Program-made: the position numbers and the translations under genes | Notes under the pieces: model-generated | The model's database searches: none | Told to the model about the DNA's origin: nothing | What the model saw: only the letters and a program-made list of their open reading frames with translations | Assembly (NCBI RefSeq): GCF_028885415.1 | Contig: NZ_CP118527.1 | Span: 248,001-312,000 of the forward strand | Direction: 5' to 3' | Origin: Streptomyces coeruleorubidus | GTDB lineage: Bacteria; Actinomycetota; Actinomycetes; Streptomycetales; Streptomycetaceae | Length of the DNA: 64,000 nucleotides | Shown: piece by piece, positions 26,316-35,486 of the stretch | How the letters are laid out: each line of letters starts with the position of its first letter | Numbering within the stretch: position 1 is the stretch's first letter

Positions 26316-27593
26316 GTGCACTCTCCTGGGCGGGATCCTTGGATACCGGGTGACCTGGAACGCCGTCCGGGGCGGCGGCACGCAGTGCCGCTTCGACCCG
26401 GCGGTTGCTGGTCATGGATGCCGTGATGGCCGTCATCGCCAGGAGGAGGACGGCGGCGGCGTAGAGCGGGGTGCGGATGTCGTAGGTGGTGGCCAGCCAG
26501 CCGCCGAGGAAGGCCCCGATGGGGGCGGCGCACATGGCCAGCATGCGCGAGGTGGAGGCGACCCGGCCCATGAGGTGGGCCGGGACGATCGCCTGCCGGA
26601 GGAGGGCCCGAGCACCATCGTGGCGCCCATGCCGGCCCCGCAGACGGCGAGCGCCAGCCCGGCCACGTATGGGTTCGGGGCAGCGGCCAGGCCCAGGATG
26701 GCAAGCCCTCGACGGCGGCTGTGCAGGTCAGTGCGGTGCCAGTGCCGAGTCGTCGGCCAAGGTAGGAGGCGATGCCTGCACCGAGCAGGCCGCCGGTGGC
26801 CTCCGCCGTGAGGAGCAGGCCGAAGCCGTAGGTGTCGATGCCGAGGCGGTCGTGCGCGAAGAGGGCGAGGACGGCTCCACAGCGAGGAAGGCGACGTTCC
26901 CGACCGCCGGGCGGAGGGCGAGCCCGAGCAGCAGCCGGTCCCGGAAGACGTACGAGGCCCCGGCCCGCGCCTGCCGAAGCAGCGACTCGCGGACCTCCGG
27001 AACGGGCCGGGGCATGGCGGGCAGCGTACGTACGAGCAGTGCGGAGAGCATGAACGACACCGCGTCGGCGAGCAGCGGAACCGCCCGCCCGAGTGCGAGC
27101 AGTGCACTGCCCGCAGGCGGCCCCGCGAAGCCGGCCATGGCGGTCTGGGCTCCGCGCAAGCGAGAGTTGGCTCGCTCCAAGAGTGCGGGGTCGCGGCCGA
27201 GTAGATCCGGCAGATAGGCCGTGGCGGCCGTGTCGAAGAAGAGTCCGCCGAGGCCGAGCAGGAAAGCGACGGCCGCGAGCAGCGGAATGCTCAGCACGTC
27301 GAGCGCGGCCGCTGCCGCCGGTATCGCGAGCAGCACCGCACGCGCCGCGTCCATGCCCCACATCGTGCGCCGGCGGTCCCAGCGGTCCACCAGCGCACCG
27401 CCGAGCACCCCGAAGAGCAGCCACGGCAGCGTCCGGCGGCCGTGACGACGGCGAGCGCCATCGGATCCCGCGTCAACGTCAACGCGAGCAGCGGCAGCGC
27501 GGCATGCGACACCCCGTCACCGAGCGAGGACACCGTCTGCGCGGTCCACAGGCGTCCGAACCCGGCCGGTAACTTCCGAACACCTGAGGTCAC
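26302..27593 (-). pseudogene. MFS exporter, about four frame breaks
   Basis: Twelve-helix major facilitator, about 431 residues if four single bases are restored (near 27435, 26880, 26705 and 26605). FGRLWTAQTVSSLGDGVSHA and LGGALVDRWDRRRTM are the family start and the loop 2-3 motif. MGRVASTSRMLAMCAAPIGA is the helix 10-11 region. GTG 27593 overlaps the ArsR stop (GTGA), so the two are co-translated. Codon 8 is the rare TTA (27572-27570), implying bldA dependence. A drug or metabolite exporter is inferred; substrate is unknown. Confidence 0.82.
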
Positions 27594-28128
27594 TTGGCGC
27601 TCCCCTCGGCCTGCTCGCGCGGTGCCGGGTGGAACAGGGCGAAGACGAGTGACGCGTCCGGCAGCGACGGATCGGACAGCTCCCTGTACTCGTCCGCCAG
27701 TGCCTGCAGCCGCGCCCCAGCTGCGCGAACTGCTCCTCGGTGAGCCGCAGATGCGCCATCCGCACGTGCCGCTCGCCGTCCGCCGGCGCTGCCTCCAGGT
27801 CCGCCACCGCATGCCGCATCAGCACATCCGGGCCTCCCTCGCCCGGGTCCGGCAGCACGATCGCCCGCGCGGCCATCGCGTAGTACCGCTCGGTGACCCC
27901 CCGGACCTTCCGCGTCCGTACCACCTTCACCAGGCCGGCCCGCTCCAGCAGCCGCACGTGATAGCTGGAACTCCCCTTCGCAAGGCCCACCCGCTCGGCG
28001 ATCTGCGTAATCGTCGCCGGCTCGAAGCGGAGCACGGCCATGATCCGGTGGCGCGTGAGATTGGAGACGGCGCGCAGTTGCTCGTCCGTGGTGACGTGAA
28101 ACGTCTCGGGAAGATCATCGGTAGGCAT
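27590..28128 (-). pseudogene. ArsR-family winged-helix regulator, one frame break
   Basis: About 179 residues with one base restored near 27720. LRAVSNLTRHRIMAVLRFEPATITQIAERVGLAKGSSSYHVRLLERAGLV is the ArsR winged helix, followed by RTRKVRGVTERYYAMAARA. No metal-binding CxC is seen, so it senses something other than metal in the classic way. The C-terminal half (VRMAHLRLTEEQFAQL) is a long effector/dimer region. It probably represses itself and the coupled MFS gene through the palindrome 6 nt upstream of its ATG. Confidence 0.88.
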
Positions 28129-28133
28129 GCGAG

Positions 28134-28159
28134 CAATGGTCAACGATTCTTGACCATTG
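28134..28159. promoter_or_regulatory. Palindromic operator in front of arsR
   Basis: CAATGGTCAA (28134-28143), 6-bp spacer, then the exact complement TTGACCATTG (28150-28159), directly before the arsR start. The right arm may double as a -35-like element. Autoregulation by the ArsR protein is the simplest reading. Confidence 0.68.
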
Positions 28160-28233
28160 AGCAAGGGGATTTCGCGCGGACCTCCAGAATCTGCCGTCCG
28201 GCACGCGAGACCTTCTGTCAAAGCCCCCACCCG

Positions 28234-28370
28234 CTGCCCGACCCGGGCCGCTCGATCACCTCGATCGCCAAGCTGCTCGGCGTCTCGCCGGGCACGCTCT
28301 GCAATCACATCCCGGACCTGCGCGAGCTGCGCGCCGGCGCAGTGCCCCGCCAGCTCGAAGCCCCACACAG
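28234..28370 (+). pseudogene. Tn3-type serine resolvase, C-terminal HTH fragment
   Basis: Only the DNA-binding tail remains: DPGRSITSIAKLLGVSPGTL then CNHIPDLRELRAGA, the helix-turn-helix that ends Tn3-family resolvases. The catalytic serine domain is absent. It points the same way as the transposase fragment, and the two bracket the MFS/arsR pair, supporting one degraded Tn3-like element. Confidence 0.65.
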
Positions 28371-28439
28371 CAGGCAGATCGGACCAAGATCAATCTCAGC
28401 GGCACTTTCTGTACCTCAACCACTCACACCCGGTGCCGG

Positions 28440-28624
28440 AGTCGGCGGTGAAGCGGTGGCCGCGCGCGGTGAGCTCGCAGCGCAGCTCGACGGCGGGCCC
28501 CTCGGCCCAGACGCCGCGGTCGTCCGGGCCCGCGGCAGGCCATCGTCTCGGTCATCGCGTCCAGGGTCGCCGCCTCGGCACTCAGGTCGCGGTCGGAGGA
28601 GACCCAGCCGGTGATGCCGCACAT
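28440..28624 (-). pseudogene. asnB: Asparagine synthetase, N-terminal fragment
   Basis: MCGITGWVS at 28624 begins the class II glutaminase domain with its catalytic Cys2; TLDAMTETMACRGPDDRGVW follows after a one-base gain near 28535. It then jumps to VELRCELTARGHRFTADS, which in intact AsnB lies about 40 residues further on, so an internal deletion is present. Homology stops near 28440. The rest of the gene resumes 2.7 kb away at 25715, with about 240 middle residues lost. Confidence 0.85.
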
Positions 28625-28695
28625 ATGCCTACCTCCCGCAAATAAGCTGCATCACCCATCCACATTTCGAGCGTCCGGGACGGTGCGCCCAGCCC

Positions 28696-29051
28696 TCACC
28701 TGCGCGAGCGCCGCCGAAGCGCCTCGGCGGCCTGCTCCGCGTCCGCGACGGAGACGGCCAGACGCGTGAACGGCACGGGTCGCCACAGATCCACGACCAC
28801 GACGGGAACACCCGTCCGCACCGCGACGAAGTCCCGGCCGAGAGGATGGATCCGTTCCCCACGCACCATCGGCCGGGACGGCAGCGCCCGCCCAGCGGCA
28901 TGCCGCGCAGACTCCGCCACCAGTCACCCTCCACGCGCACGGCCCGCACATCGGCCAGCGGCACCCGCACCTCGCGGCGCCGGGCAGACAGCCCTTCCCG
29001 CAGCGCGAGCCGGACCACGACGTCCTCGCCGTCCACCACCAGGCGCGCCAT
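28696..29051 (-). pseudogene. Unknown protein (about 118 aa), one frame break
   Basis: ATG 29051 follows AGGAGG. It reads MARLVVDGEDVVVRLALREG, VPLADVRAVRVEGDWWRSLRG, then after a shift near 28880 MVRGERIHPLGRDFVAVRTG and VVVVDLWRPVPFTRLAVSVA. The strand pattern and the DWWRSLRG/GRDFVAVR pair look like a small PH-like barrel, but I do not recognise a named family. One restored base gives a continuous protein. Confidence 0.6.
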
Positions 29052-29171
29052 CGACAGCCACCTCCTCTCCAGCCCTCCCAGCCTGCACCCGCGAAGGCGG
29101 CCACGAGCACTCGAACCGGCGGACCGGCTGCCCCAAATGCCCCAATGGTGAATCGGCTCTATCGTTCTGTC

Positions 29172-30266
29172 ATGGAGCACGTTCTGAGTCCCGCGACCCT
29201 TGCCGAGCTGCGGCGCCCGCGCCCCTACCCCGCGGTCTCCGTGCTGACGCCGACCCACCGGCGCGAGCCCTACAAAACCCAGGACCAGGTCCGGCTGCGC
29301 AATATGGTGGCCGAGGCCAAGCGGCAGCTGGAGGCCGATCCGGCGGTCAGCCGCGAACGCCGGACCGACGTCGCCCGGCACCTCGACCAGGCCCTGTCCG
29401 AGGTCGATCTGACCCACGCCGAGGACGGCCTGGCGATCTTCGCCGCGTCGAGCGAGCACCAGGTGTGGTCGCTCGCCCGGTCCGTGCCCGAGCGGGTGGT
29501 GCTCTCGGACACCTTCCTCACCCGCAACCTGGTCTCCGCGCAGACGGCGGGGCGGCCGTTCTGGATACTGTCGCTCTCCGCCGACCGCGCCACCCTGTGG
29601 AACGGCGGCGTCGACCGTGTCGTCGAGGAACGCGCCGACGGCTTCCCGTTGACCCGCCGCGTGGAGAACTTCGACCCGGAGCGGCAGCAGCGGATCGGCG
29701 ACCAGGCGAGCGCCTTCCGGGAGGAGCGCACGCGCCAGTTCCTGCGCGAGACCGACACCGCGATGAGCACCGTCCTGCGCGAACACTCGCGACCGCTGTA
29801 CGTCACCGGCCCGCCGGCCGCCCTCGCCCTGCTGGACGAGGTCGGCAGCGCCACCAAGGGGGCGGTGCACGTCCCGCACGGCGGCCTGGCGCACGGGACG
29901 CCCGAGTCCGTGTGGCAGGCCATTCGTCCAGTGATCGAGACGGAGGCCCGCAGGAGCACCGACGCCGTGACCCGCGCCCTCGAAACGGCCCGCGGGCGAC
30001 GGGAGTTCGCCGCCGGTGTCGACGAGCTCTGGCAGAGCGCCCGGGACGGCCGCGTCCGGCTGCTGGCCGTCGAGGAGAACTACCGCGTGACGGTCCGCGA
30101 CGCCGGGGACCATCTGATCCTCGCCGAGAGCGAGGACCTCGAGTCCCGCGAGGACATCGTGGACGAGATAGTCGAGCAGTGCCTGGAGACCGGAGCCGAC
30201 GTCCGCTTCGTACCGGACGGCGCACTCGGCGAGGCGGAGGGCATCGCAGGCGTTCTGCGGTACTGA
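29172..30266 (+). CDS. baeRF-family protein (bacterial release-factor-like fold)
   Basis: A 364-residue protein of the group described as bacterial archaeo-eukaryotic release factor-like domains. PYPAVSVLTPTHRREPYKTQ, LRNMVAEAKRQLEADPAV, RPFWILSLSADRATLWNGGV, RPLYVTGPPAALALLDEVGS and the C-terminal VEQCLETGADVRFVPDGALG follow the usual order. A role on ribosomes or nascent chains is inferred from the fold only. An in-frame ATG at 29145 is possible; neither start has a clear ribosome site. Confidence 0.75.
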   Translation: MEHVLSPATLAELRRPRPYPAVSVLTPTHRREPYKTQDQVRLRNMVAEAKRQLEADPAVSRERRTDVARHLDQALSEVDLTHAEDGLAIFAASSEHQVWSLARSVPERVVLSDTFLTRNLVSAQTAGRPFWILSLSADRATLWNGGVDRVVEERADGFPLTRRVENFDPERQQRIGDQASAFREERTRQFLRETDTAMSTVLREHSRPLYVTGPPAALALLDEVGSATKGAVHVPHGGLAHGTPESVWQAIRPVIETEARRSTDAVTRALETARGRREFAAGVDELWQSARDGRVRLLAVEENYRVTVRDAGDHLILAESEDLESREDIVDEIVEQCLETGADVRFVPDGALGEAEGIAGVLRY

Positions 30267-30388
30267 AACTCTCGAACACGAGGCCGTCGAACGTTCGCGG
30301 CAACCGAGTACTGCGAACCCGACGAGCGGTCAAACCCCCTGTGTAATCTACGACTTGACCCTCAGGAGGGGTCGCTCCGCATCTACCT

Positions 30389-30421
30389 CGGAGTAACTCC
30401 GTGAGACTGTGGCATATGCCA
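30389..30421. promoter_or_regulatory. Two short palindromes upstream of the PP2C phosphatase
   Basis: CGGAGTAACTCCG (30389-30401) and TGGCATATGCCA (30410-30421), both perfect, lie in the 271-nt gap between the baeRF gene and the phosphatase. Candidate regulator sites; no factor is recognised. Confidence 0.4.
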
Positions 30422-30537
30422 GAAGCACCACCGTATCGTGTGTTGCCAAATCCCTTACAGGGCGTGGCGGGCTGTGCAACAGTCGTAACGGTCCCTCCGT
30501 CCGCCTTGGTCGAACCGTCCCCGCATCGGAGTGCGTC

Positions 30538-31940
30538 ATGCCGTCCCACCTCTCCGCGGACCGCCCAGCCGCCCAGCCGCCCCGCGGCTCGGTCGACGCG
30601 CTGATATCGCAGACGCGACGGCTCAAGGGCGACGTGGACGCCGTGCGGCGCGACGCCGAGGGAGAAGGATCGGACCACCCCGGGAACGCTGGCAGCGCGC
30701 CCTGTACGACCTGGCTCTGCACCAGCTCAACGACCTCGACGAGCACCTGGCCCAGCTACGGGACGGACCTCGGCCCACGACGGCCCCGGAACCCGCCGCG
30801 CCCGCACCCGGCTCGCTGCTCAGCCGGGTCGGCAGCGCCGAGTGGAACCTGCTGACGGACGAGGCCAGTTGGTCCGGGGAGCTCTACCAGATCCTGGGCC
30901 GCGACCCCGCCGCTCCCCCGCTCACCCTCGACGAGCTGCCGTCCCTGGTGCTCGACGAGGACCGGCCGAAGCTGACGGCGATGGTCACGAACTGCCTCGT
31001 CGACGCCCGGCCCATCGACGGCGAGTTCCGCATCGCACGCCGGGACGGCGACGTACGCACCGTGCACATGATGGGCGAACCGGTCCTCGACACTGACGGC
31101 AGCACCGCCTCGATGTGGGCCGTGCTGCGGGACGTCAGCGAACTGCGCCGCAGCCAGCGGATGGTGAGCGAGACCCGTGACTCGCTCACCGACCGGCGGC
31201 AGGACGCGCAGACCGAGGACCGGCTCGCGGTCGAGTTGCAGGAGGCCGTGCTGCCACCGTGGCGCGGCTCCCTGCGGCTCCCGCACCAGGGGCCCAGGAC
31301 CCTCGACCTCGCGGCCCGGCACCTGCCGGCGTCCACGAACACACTGATCGGCGGCGACTGGTACGACGCGCTCGAACTGACCGACGGCGAGACCCTCCTC
31401 AGCGTCGGCGACCTCACCGGACACGGCGTCGGCGTCGCGTCGAACATGACGATGCTGCTCGGTGCCGTACGCGGCATGGCGATGGCCGGAGCCCCGCCCG
31501 GACAACTGATGGCCTGGCTGAACCAGTTACTCGACGCCACCGTGCAACCCGCCCTCGGCAGCGCCGTCTGCTGCCGCTACCGCCCCGCGACCCGCACCCT
31601 GACATGGGCCCAGGCCGGACACCCCGCCCCGCTGCTGTTCCGCGACGGGACGGGGCGTGTGCTGGGCGCACCGGACGGCGTCCTGCTCGGCGCCACCTCG
31701 GGCGCCGTCTACGGGCAGGCCGAAGAGACCCTGGAGGTGGGCGACCTGCTGCTCCTGCACACCGACGGGCTGGTACCCGGGCACACCGGAACGGCGGCCG
31801 CGAACCTCCTCCTCGACCTGGCGCCGCGTCTGACCGGAACCTCCACCGCACAGGACTGCCTGCGGACGGTGGTCCAGGAGTTCGGCGAGAGCGAGCGCGC
31901 GGACAACGCCTGTGTGCTCGTCGCCAAGATCACGGCATAG
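30538..31940 (+). pseudogene. PAS-PP2C (SpoIIE-type) Ser/Thr phosphatase, one frame break, TTA codon
   Basis: RsbU/SpoIIE-type phosphatase, 467 residues with one base restored near 30680. The N-terminal helix is HLSADRPAAQPPRGSVDALI. A PAS domain (about 95-205) contains WSGELYQILGRDP and IDGEFRIARRDGDVRTVHM. The PP2C domain has LQEAVLPPWRG, GGDWYDALEL, VGDLTGHGVGVASNM, LLHTDGLVPG and RADNACVLVAKI with metal Asp residues in place. Partners are probably anti-sigma or anti-anti-sigma proteins, none of which are adjacent. TTA at 31527-31529 implies bldA-dependent translation late in growth. Confidence 0.9.
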
Positions 31941-31945
31941 GAAAC

Positions 31946-33439
31946 TCAGGCCTGTGCGTTGTTGCCGCCCCTGCCCTTCGTCTTCGGCAGGGCGAGCTTG
32001 ATCTCCTCCCGCAGCTCCTGGATCTTCGGGTAGCCGGAGTACTGGGCGGTGAGCCGGTACATCTGGCGCAGCCGGTCCCAGGTGCGGTGGGAGGAGTTGG
32101 AGCCCATCGACACCAGAGCAAGGCGCGCGTACCGGTCCGCCTGTTCGGGGTCGTCCGCGATGAAGCACGCCGAGGCCATCGACAGATAGTCGAAGATCTT
32201 CGACCGCTGCCGGCCGTCGATCCGCAGGGCCAGCGCCTTCTCCGCGTAGTGCTGGGCATGCGCGGCCGCGCCCGGCTCGAACTCGGCGAGCGTGCGGTAG
32301 GCCAGGGCCTGCATGCCGTAGAGGTCCTCCTCCTTGAAGGTCTGCATCCAGTCGGGCGGCGGTACGTCGGCCTTGTCGGAGACGAACAGGTCCTCCGCCT
32401 GGCCGAGCGTGCGGCGCATGGCCTGCCCCTTGCCCATGGAGGCCTGTGCCCAGGCCTCGATGGTGCAGAGCATCGCCCGGGTGCGGGGCAGCACCTCGTC
32501 GCCGGAGCCGGACATGGCAAGCTTCATCAGGTCCAGGGCCTCGTCCGGCTTGCCCAGGTGCACCATCTGGCGGGCCGCGCGGGAGAGTGCCTCGCCCGCG
32601 CGGGGCCGGTCCCCGCCCTCTCTGGCCGCGTGCGTGGCGATGACGAAGTACTTCTGGGCCGTGGGCTCCAGGCCGACGTCGTGCGACATCCAGCCCGCGA
32701 GGACCGCCAGGTTGGCCGCGACGCCCCACAGGCGCCGCTGGAGATGGGGTGGGTGACGGTAGGCGAGCATGCCGCCCACCTCGTTGAGCTGGCCCACCAC
32801 GGCCTTGCGCTGGAGCCCGCCGCCGCGGGCGGCGTCCCAGGCGCGGAACACCTCGACCGAGCGCTCCAGTTCCTCGATCTCCTGCGACCCGATGGGGGCG
32901 GCCTCGTAGCGGTCGAACCCAGCGGGGTCGGCGTGCAGGGGATGGTCGAGGTCGGGAGCGTCGGCAGCCAGGGCAGGGTCGGTGTGCAGCCAGTCGTACA
33001 TGGCGCTGCTGAGTGCGGATCCCGCGGCGAGCGCGGCGCCCGCGCCCACCAAGCCGCGTCGGTTGAGCATGAGGTCCATTCCCGTGAATTCGGTGAGGAC
33101 CGCGGCGGTCCGCTCGGGCGCCCACGGCACTCCGTCGGGAGACTCCGCACTCCCGCCGCGTGGCCGTTTCCCCGCACGCCCGTGCCGGACCAGACCGAGG
33201 TCCTCGATGGTCACGACACGGCCGAGACGCTCGGTGAACAGAACCGCCAGCACCCGCGGCACCGGATCGCGCGGGATCTCTCCCATGTCGATCCAACGCC
33301 GCACCCGGGAGGTGTCGGTCGCCAGCTGGGGATGGCCCATGGCCGCCGCCTGCCGGTTGACCAGCCTCGCGAGTTCGCCCTTGGACCAGCCGGCCAGGCC
33401 GAACAGGTCCGCGAGCCGGGTGTTGGGTTGTCCGCTCAC
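31946..33439 (-). CDS. Nsd-type TPR regulator of differentiation (NsdA/NsdB-like)
   Basis: A 497-residue protein from GTG 33439. The N-terminal helix-turn-helix-like region reads LADLFGLAGWSKGELARLVN and ATDTSRVRRWIDMGEIPRDP. Then come a hydrophobic stretch (LVGAGAALAAGSALSSAMYD, about 170-190) and TPR-like helices to the end (AEKALALRIDGRQRSKIFDY, QMYRLTAQYSGYPKIQELRE). This matches the Streptomyces NsdA/NsdB family, negative regulators of antibiotic production and sporulation. Which of the two cannot be settled here. Both flanking genes carry a TTA codon. Confidence 0.82.
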   Translation of the reverse strand: MSGQPNTRLADLFGLAGWSKGELARLVNRQAAAMGHPQLATDTSRVRRWIDMGEIPRDPVPRVLAVLFTERLGRVVTIEDLGLVRHGRAGKRPRGGSAESPDGVPWAPERTAAVLTEFTGMDLMLNRRGLVGAGAALAAGSALSSAMYDWLHTDPALAADAPDLDHPLHADPAGFDRYEAAPIGSQEIEELERSVEVFRAWDAARGGGLQRKAVVGQLNEVGGMLAYRHPPHLQRRLWGVAANLAVLAGWMSHDVGLEPTAQKYFVIATHAAREGGDRPRAGEALSRAARQMVHLGKPDEALDLMKLAMSGSGDEVLPRTRAMLCTIEAWAQASMGKGQAMRRTLGQAEDLFVSDKADVPPPDWMQTFKEEDLYGMQALAYRTLAEFEPGAAAHAQHYAEKALALRIDGRQRSKIFDYLSMASACFIADDPEQADRYARLALVSMGSNSSHRTWDRLRQMYRLTAQYSGYPKIQELREEIKLALPKTKGRGGNNAQA

Positions 33440-33673
33440 GTCAAGCCCCCAGGTTCTCGGCTGAGTTGACAGTAGCCCGGGGAGACTTGCCGGGCGACTA
33501 TTCGCCAGGGTTCGCCAGGGTGCGCCAGATGGTGTGCCACTGGTCATCGGGTGTCAGGTAGGAACGCGCCATCCCGACCCGGTCGCCGCAGGGACATTCC
33601 CCAGGGTGCTCCCGGGAGCCCGGGCCGGGTGGCGCACTGTCGTCGCAGGCACACGAAGGGATCTGTTTCGCCC

Positions 33674-34813
33674 ATGTACGCAGCATCGTCCTCCGTGTCC
33701 GCACCGCCCCGGCCGCTGCACCCCCGTCCCACGGACAGCGGCCCCTACCTCGCCCCCGCGCGGCCGGCGGCCCCCGTGCTCGGTGCGGGCAGGGCACGGC
33801 GCGGCGCGGTACTCGGCACCCAACCGCTCAGCGGGAGACTCGACTTGTCCGGCCCCCAGGGCGCGCAGCTGCGCACGGCGATCGCGTCGGTACACCGCAT
33901 CTGCCCGGAGTTCGCCCCGGTGCAGGTCCTGCGCCTGGGCGGGCGGTCCGTGCTTGTGGTCGGCACGACCGGTCGCAGCTCGGCCGTCGCAAAGTGTTTA
34001 CTGGACCACTCCCCCGCCTGGTCCGAGCGGATCCGCCACGAGATAGCGGCGTACCGCTCGTTCGTCCGGCACCGCCCTCCCGTGCGGGTGCCGAGACTGA
34101 TCGCGGCGGACCCGGACAACTGCACACTGGTGATCGAGCGCATGCCGGGGCGGGTGGCGGCGCTCCAGCGGCACCCGGCCGAGGCGCCGCCGCGGGCGGA
34201 CATCAGGGCGGCACTCGGTGCGATCTGCCGGCTGAACGCCTGGCGGCCGCCGGCGGGCACGTTCGACGCCCCGCTGGACTACGCGGCCCGGATCTCGCGG
34301 TACCACGAGCTGGGCCTGCTCACCGACCGGGACCTGGGTGATCTCCAGAAGCTGCTGCACGGCATCGCTCAGGCGGCCGGGCGGCAGGGCATGGGCCAGT
34401 TCTGCCACGGCGACGCACTGCTGTCGAACATCCTCCTGTCACCGGCCGGTCCAGTGCTGGTGGACTGGGAGCACGCGGGCTGGTACCTGCCGGGGTACGA
34501 CCTGGCGACGCTGTGGTCGGTGCTCGGGGACGCACCGGTCGCGCGTCGGCAGATCAGCCAGATCGCGCAGTCGGCGGGCCCGGCGTCCAGGGACGCCTTC
34601 CTGGTGAACCTGATGCTGGTGCTGACCCGGGAGATCCGTACGTACGAGACGGCCGTGCAGCGTTCGATGCACGACGCGACCCCGGCGGCACCGGGTACGG
34701 CCCACCCTGGTGCTGCGCCGTCCGGCGAGGAGCAGCGGCTGCTGCTGCGGCGGCTGCACGACGACTGCCAGATGGCCCGGCGGGCCGTGCGCGCGGCGGT
34801 CGGCACTCGCTGA
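33674..34813 (+). CDS. APH-fold phosphotransferase, TTA codon
   Basis: A 379-residue aminoglycoside-phosphotransferase/choline-kinase fold protein. [20 protein letters not shown] holds the ATP-site Lys, [16 protein letters not shown] is the Brenner motif (HGDxxxxN), and [19 protein letters not shown] holds the metal-binding Asp. The first 60 residues are a Pro/Ala-rich extension. TTA at 33998-34000 implies bldA control. It is divergent from the Nsd-type gene and ends in a strong terminator. Substrate is unknown; antibiotic or sugar kinases share the fold. Confidence 0.85.
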   Translation: MYAASSSVSAPPRPLHPRPTDSGPYLAPARPAAPVLGAGRARRGAVLGTQPLSGRLDLSGPQGAQLRTAIASVHRICPEFAPVQVLRLGGRSVLVVGTTGRSSAVAKCLLDHSPAWSERIRHEIAAYRSFVRHRPPVRVPRLIAADPDNCTLVIERMPGRVAALQRHPAEAPPRADIRAALGAICRLNAWRPPAGTFDAPLDYAARISRYHELGLLTDRDLGDLQKLLHGIAQAAGRQGMGQFCHGDALLSNILLSPAGPVLVDWEHAGWYLPGYDLATLWSVLGDAPVARRQISQIAQSAGPASRDAFLVNLMLVLTREIRTYETAVQRSMHDATPAAPGTAHPGAAPSGEEQRLLLRRLHDDCQMARRAVRAAVGTR

Positions 34814-34821
34814 CGGGGACG

Positions 34822-34872
34822 AAGAGGCCGCTGTGCGCCTGGTCAGGCGCACAGCGGCCTCTTGGTGTTTTT
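34822..34872. terminator. Strong bidirectional terminator
   Basis: Perfect 19-bp stem (34822-34840 with 34845-34863, starting AAGAGGCCGCTGTGCGCC) around GGTC, followed by GGTGTTTTT. It separates the phosphotransferase from the convergent gene at 34886. Confidence 0.92.
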
Positions 34873-34885
34873 GGCCTACTGCCGC

Positions 34886-35383
34886 TCAGCCCTGCTGGAA
34901 CAACTCCGCGGGCAGCGGTTTGAGGAGGGCGTACAGGTCGTCCGTGATGGGGCGGTCCCAGGCGGCGATGGTCACCAGGACGTTGTCGCTGCGGTCGAAC
35001 TGCACGCAGGAGATGCGGCTCTCGGAGAGCTTGACGCGGCGCACGATCAGGAGGTTGTCGCCCTGCATCACCGGCACGTCCTCGGTGCCGACGACGGTGA
35101 CCTCCTCATCGTTCTCCAGCGCCAGCAGCAGCTGCGCCACCTCGAAGGGGACCTGGCCCTCGGGGACCTCGCGGGCCGGGGAGCCCTCCGGCAGATTGCC
35201 GATGATCATCGCGGGACCGCGGCCGCCGAACAGGTCGTAACGCAGGAAGACGCCCTGGCAGGTGCCGTCGGGGGCGGGCAGCAGTCCCGCACCGAGGTTG
35301 CCGGGCCAGTCGCCCGGGTCCATGGCCAGTACGTCGAAGTCGGGCCCGGCGGGTGTGGCGCTGCGGCGGCGGAGGAACGACAT
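34886..35383 (-). CDS. Conserved-looking protein of unknown function (165 aa)
   Basis: ATG 35383 gives MSFLRRRSATPAGPDFDVLA, a central FLRYDLFGGRGPAMIIGNLP and VPFEVAQLLLALENDEEVTV, and an ending DDLYALLKPLPAELFQQG. Good coding character, no signal peptide or membrane segment, and no family I recognise. GGAGG is absent; CATGG context only. Monocistronic between two terminator-like structures. Confidence 0.7.
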   Translation of the reverse strand: MSFLRRRSATPAGPDFDVLAMDPGDWPGNLGAGLLPAPDGTCQGVFLRYDLFGGRGPAMIIGNLPEGSPAREVPEGQVPFEVAQLLLALENDEEVTVVGTEDVPVMQGDNLLIVRRVKLSESRISCVQFDRSDNVLVTIAAWDRPITDDLYALLKPLPAELFQQG

Positions 35384-35440
35384 GCCGCCATGGTACGTGG
35401 CCCGGCCTGCGAAGTGTCGGCCGGGCGGCGACCCGATCGG

Positions 35441-35476
35441 CCCTAGGGGTGTCCGCAAAGTCCCGTCGTCCGCCCG
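35441..35476. repeat. Dispersed repeat, copy B
   Basis: CCCTAGGGGTGTCCGCAAAG followed by TCCCGTCGTCCGCCCGG, matching 22097-22133 apart from one missing G and one substitution. It is intergenic, upstream of the gene starting at 35383. Confidence 0.6.
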
Positions 35477-35486
35477 GACAGCACAC

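Noticed and set aside
30441..30481. TGTTGC ... GCAACA inverted repeat with 29-bp spacing
   Set aside because: Arms too short and spacing too long to claim a site.
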